This document shows, in pieces, positions 63,321 to 64,000 of a stretch of 64,000 bases of DNA. Made by a program: the position numbers and the translations under genes. Source of the DNA: an uncultured Pelagibacteraceae bacterium (GTDB taxonomy: Bacteria > Pseudomonadota > Alphaproteobacteria > Pelagibacterales > Pelagibacteraceae); NCBI GenBank assembly GCA_902607945.1, contig CACLMD010000002.1, positions 28,421-92,420 on the forward strand, read 5' to 3'. Numbering within the stretch: the stretch's first letter is position 1; every line of letters starts with the position of its first letter. The notes beneath the pieces are model-generated. The model saw nothing but the letters and a program-made list of their open reading frames with translations. It was not told the origin of the DNA and made no database searches.

Positions 63321-64000
63321 TGAACATTTTTGATAAATATTTAGATAAAATTAAAAAAATATTATTAGATTTATCTAAAAATGGTGATTTAATTTTACCA
63401 GATAAATTAGATGGAATTACCACCGAAATACCTCCTGTAAAATTTAATAGCGATATTTCAACAAATGTTGCAATGGTTTTATCAAAAGCAAATAACAAAA
63501 CCCCAACAGATTTAGCAGTTACTTTAGCCAAAGCAATTAAAGAAAGTGATAATTTGATCGATGATATATCAATAGTTAAACCAGGTTTTATTAATATAAA
63601 ATTTAAAGTAATTTTTTGGACAAATTTTATAGAAGAAATAATTAAGAATTCTAAAACTTTTGGAGTTAATACAAAAGAAAAAAAAAATAATTATTTAGTT
63701 GAATTCGTTTCAGCTAATCCAACAGGACCTTTGCACGTAGGTCACTGTAGAGGTGCAATTCTAGGTGATGTTATAACTAACGTTTTATTATTTAATAAAC
63801 ATAAAGTTACAAAAGAATATTATGTTAATGATTATGGTAATCAAATTATAAATTTTACGAGGTCTGTTTATTTTAGAATTAGAGAGATTGTTTATAAAGA
63901 ACCTTTTCCTAAAGATAATGATGATTTATATCCTGGTGATTATTTAATAGATTTTGCTCAAAATATAATAGATTCAAATAAAAAAATTGATTTTAGTGAT
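63320..64000 (+). CDS. argS: Arginine--tRNA ligase, N-terminal part
   Basis: The frame starts with ATG at 63320, overlapping the dgt stop, and stays open to the right edge for 227 codons, so it is missing from the ORF track. FVSANPTGPLHVGHCRGAILGDVI carries the HIGH motif (HVGH) and the typical ArgRS N-terminal additional domain precedes it; YYVNDYGNQI follows. It charges tRNA-Arg, including the TCT tRNA at 31 kb. The KMSKS part lies outside the window. Confidence 0.95.
   Translation, partial: MNIFDKYLDKIKKILLDLSKNGDLILPDKLDGITTEIPPVKFNSDISTNVAMVLSKANNKTPTDLAVTLAKAIKESDNLIDDISIVKPGFINIKFKVIFWTNFIEEIIKNSKTFGVNTKEKKNNYLVEFVSANPTGPLHVGHCRGAILGDVITNVLLFNKHKVTKEYYVNDYGNQIINFTRSVYFRIREIVYKEPFPKDNDDLYPGDYLIDFAQNIIDSNKKIDFSD

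Overview
The window is very AT-rich (about 70% A+T by eye), tightly packed, and made mostly of genes that abut or overlap by 1-11 bases. Gene order and protein content point to an alphaproteobacterium of the SAR11 / Pelagibacterales type: the uppS-cdsA-dxr-bamA-skp-fabZ-lpxD-lpxA-lpxI-lpxB block, the ppiD-trpEGDC-lexA block, tpiA-secG-pyrG-kdsA-eno-ftsB-lipA, NtrY/NtrX-TrkA/TrkH, and an Aap-type amino-acid importer. Several genes usual at these places in larger alphaproteobacteria (rseP, pdh, comEC, dusB, ntrBC, hfq) are absent from their spots, as expected of a streamlined genome. No rRNA, CRISPR array, IS element or phage gene was seen.

Layout. 1-9088 (+): isoprenoid, phospholipid, outer-membrane assembly and lipid A synthesis. 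9065-16476 (-): PpiD-like foldase, trpE-G-D-C, LexA with an alphaproteobacterial SOS box, and GltX. 16535-22973 (+): triose-phosphate isomerase, SecG, CTP synthase, KdsA, enolase, FtsB, LipA, RatA/Coq10. 22970-25030 (-): CinA C-terminal amidase, PgpA, IspDF. 25058-30996 (+): NtrY/NtrX and TrkA/TrkH; NtrX has lost its sigma54-contact loop and Walker B glutamate. 31025-35708: tRNA-Arg and the aapJQMP importer with a terminator after aapJ. 35870-36455: an XRE regulator and tRNA-Asn and tRNA-Cys. 36540-40823: an accessory cell-surface region (sulfotransferase + CysC-like kinase, LicD, glycosyltransferase, polysaccharide deacetylase). 40921-54807 (+): valS and ilvD leading into a GDP-mannose enzyme, a PhyH dioxygenase and a phosphonate biosynthesis cluster, then a phnDCE importer and an SMR-like protein. 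54852-60028: PiT-like permease, then a zinc locus (znuC-znuB-zur-small membrane protein-aquaporin, divergent from znuA) with two Zur-box-like palindromes. 60071-64000: Ldh2-family oxidoreductase, ExoIII, ErpA, dGTPase, and the first 227 codons of argS (absent from the ORF track because it runs off the end).

The most interesting region is 45.3-52 kb. A PEP mutase with an N-terminal cytidylyltransferase-like domain, phosphonopyruvate decarboxylase and an iron-type alcohol dehydrogenase give a route from PEP to 2-hydroxyethylphosphonate. They are followed by one uninterrupted ORF that fuses an XRE DNA-binding domain to a sugar/phosphonate-type nucleotidyltransferase, a possible enzyme-regulator. 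With GDP-mannose synthesis next door and a LicD-type transferase 7 kb upstream, this suggests CMP-activated phosphonate decoration of a surface glycan or lipid; the product is inferred, not shown.
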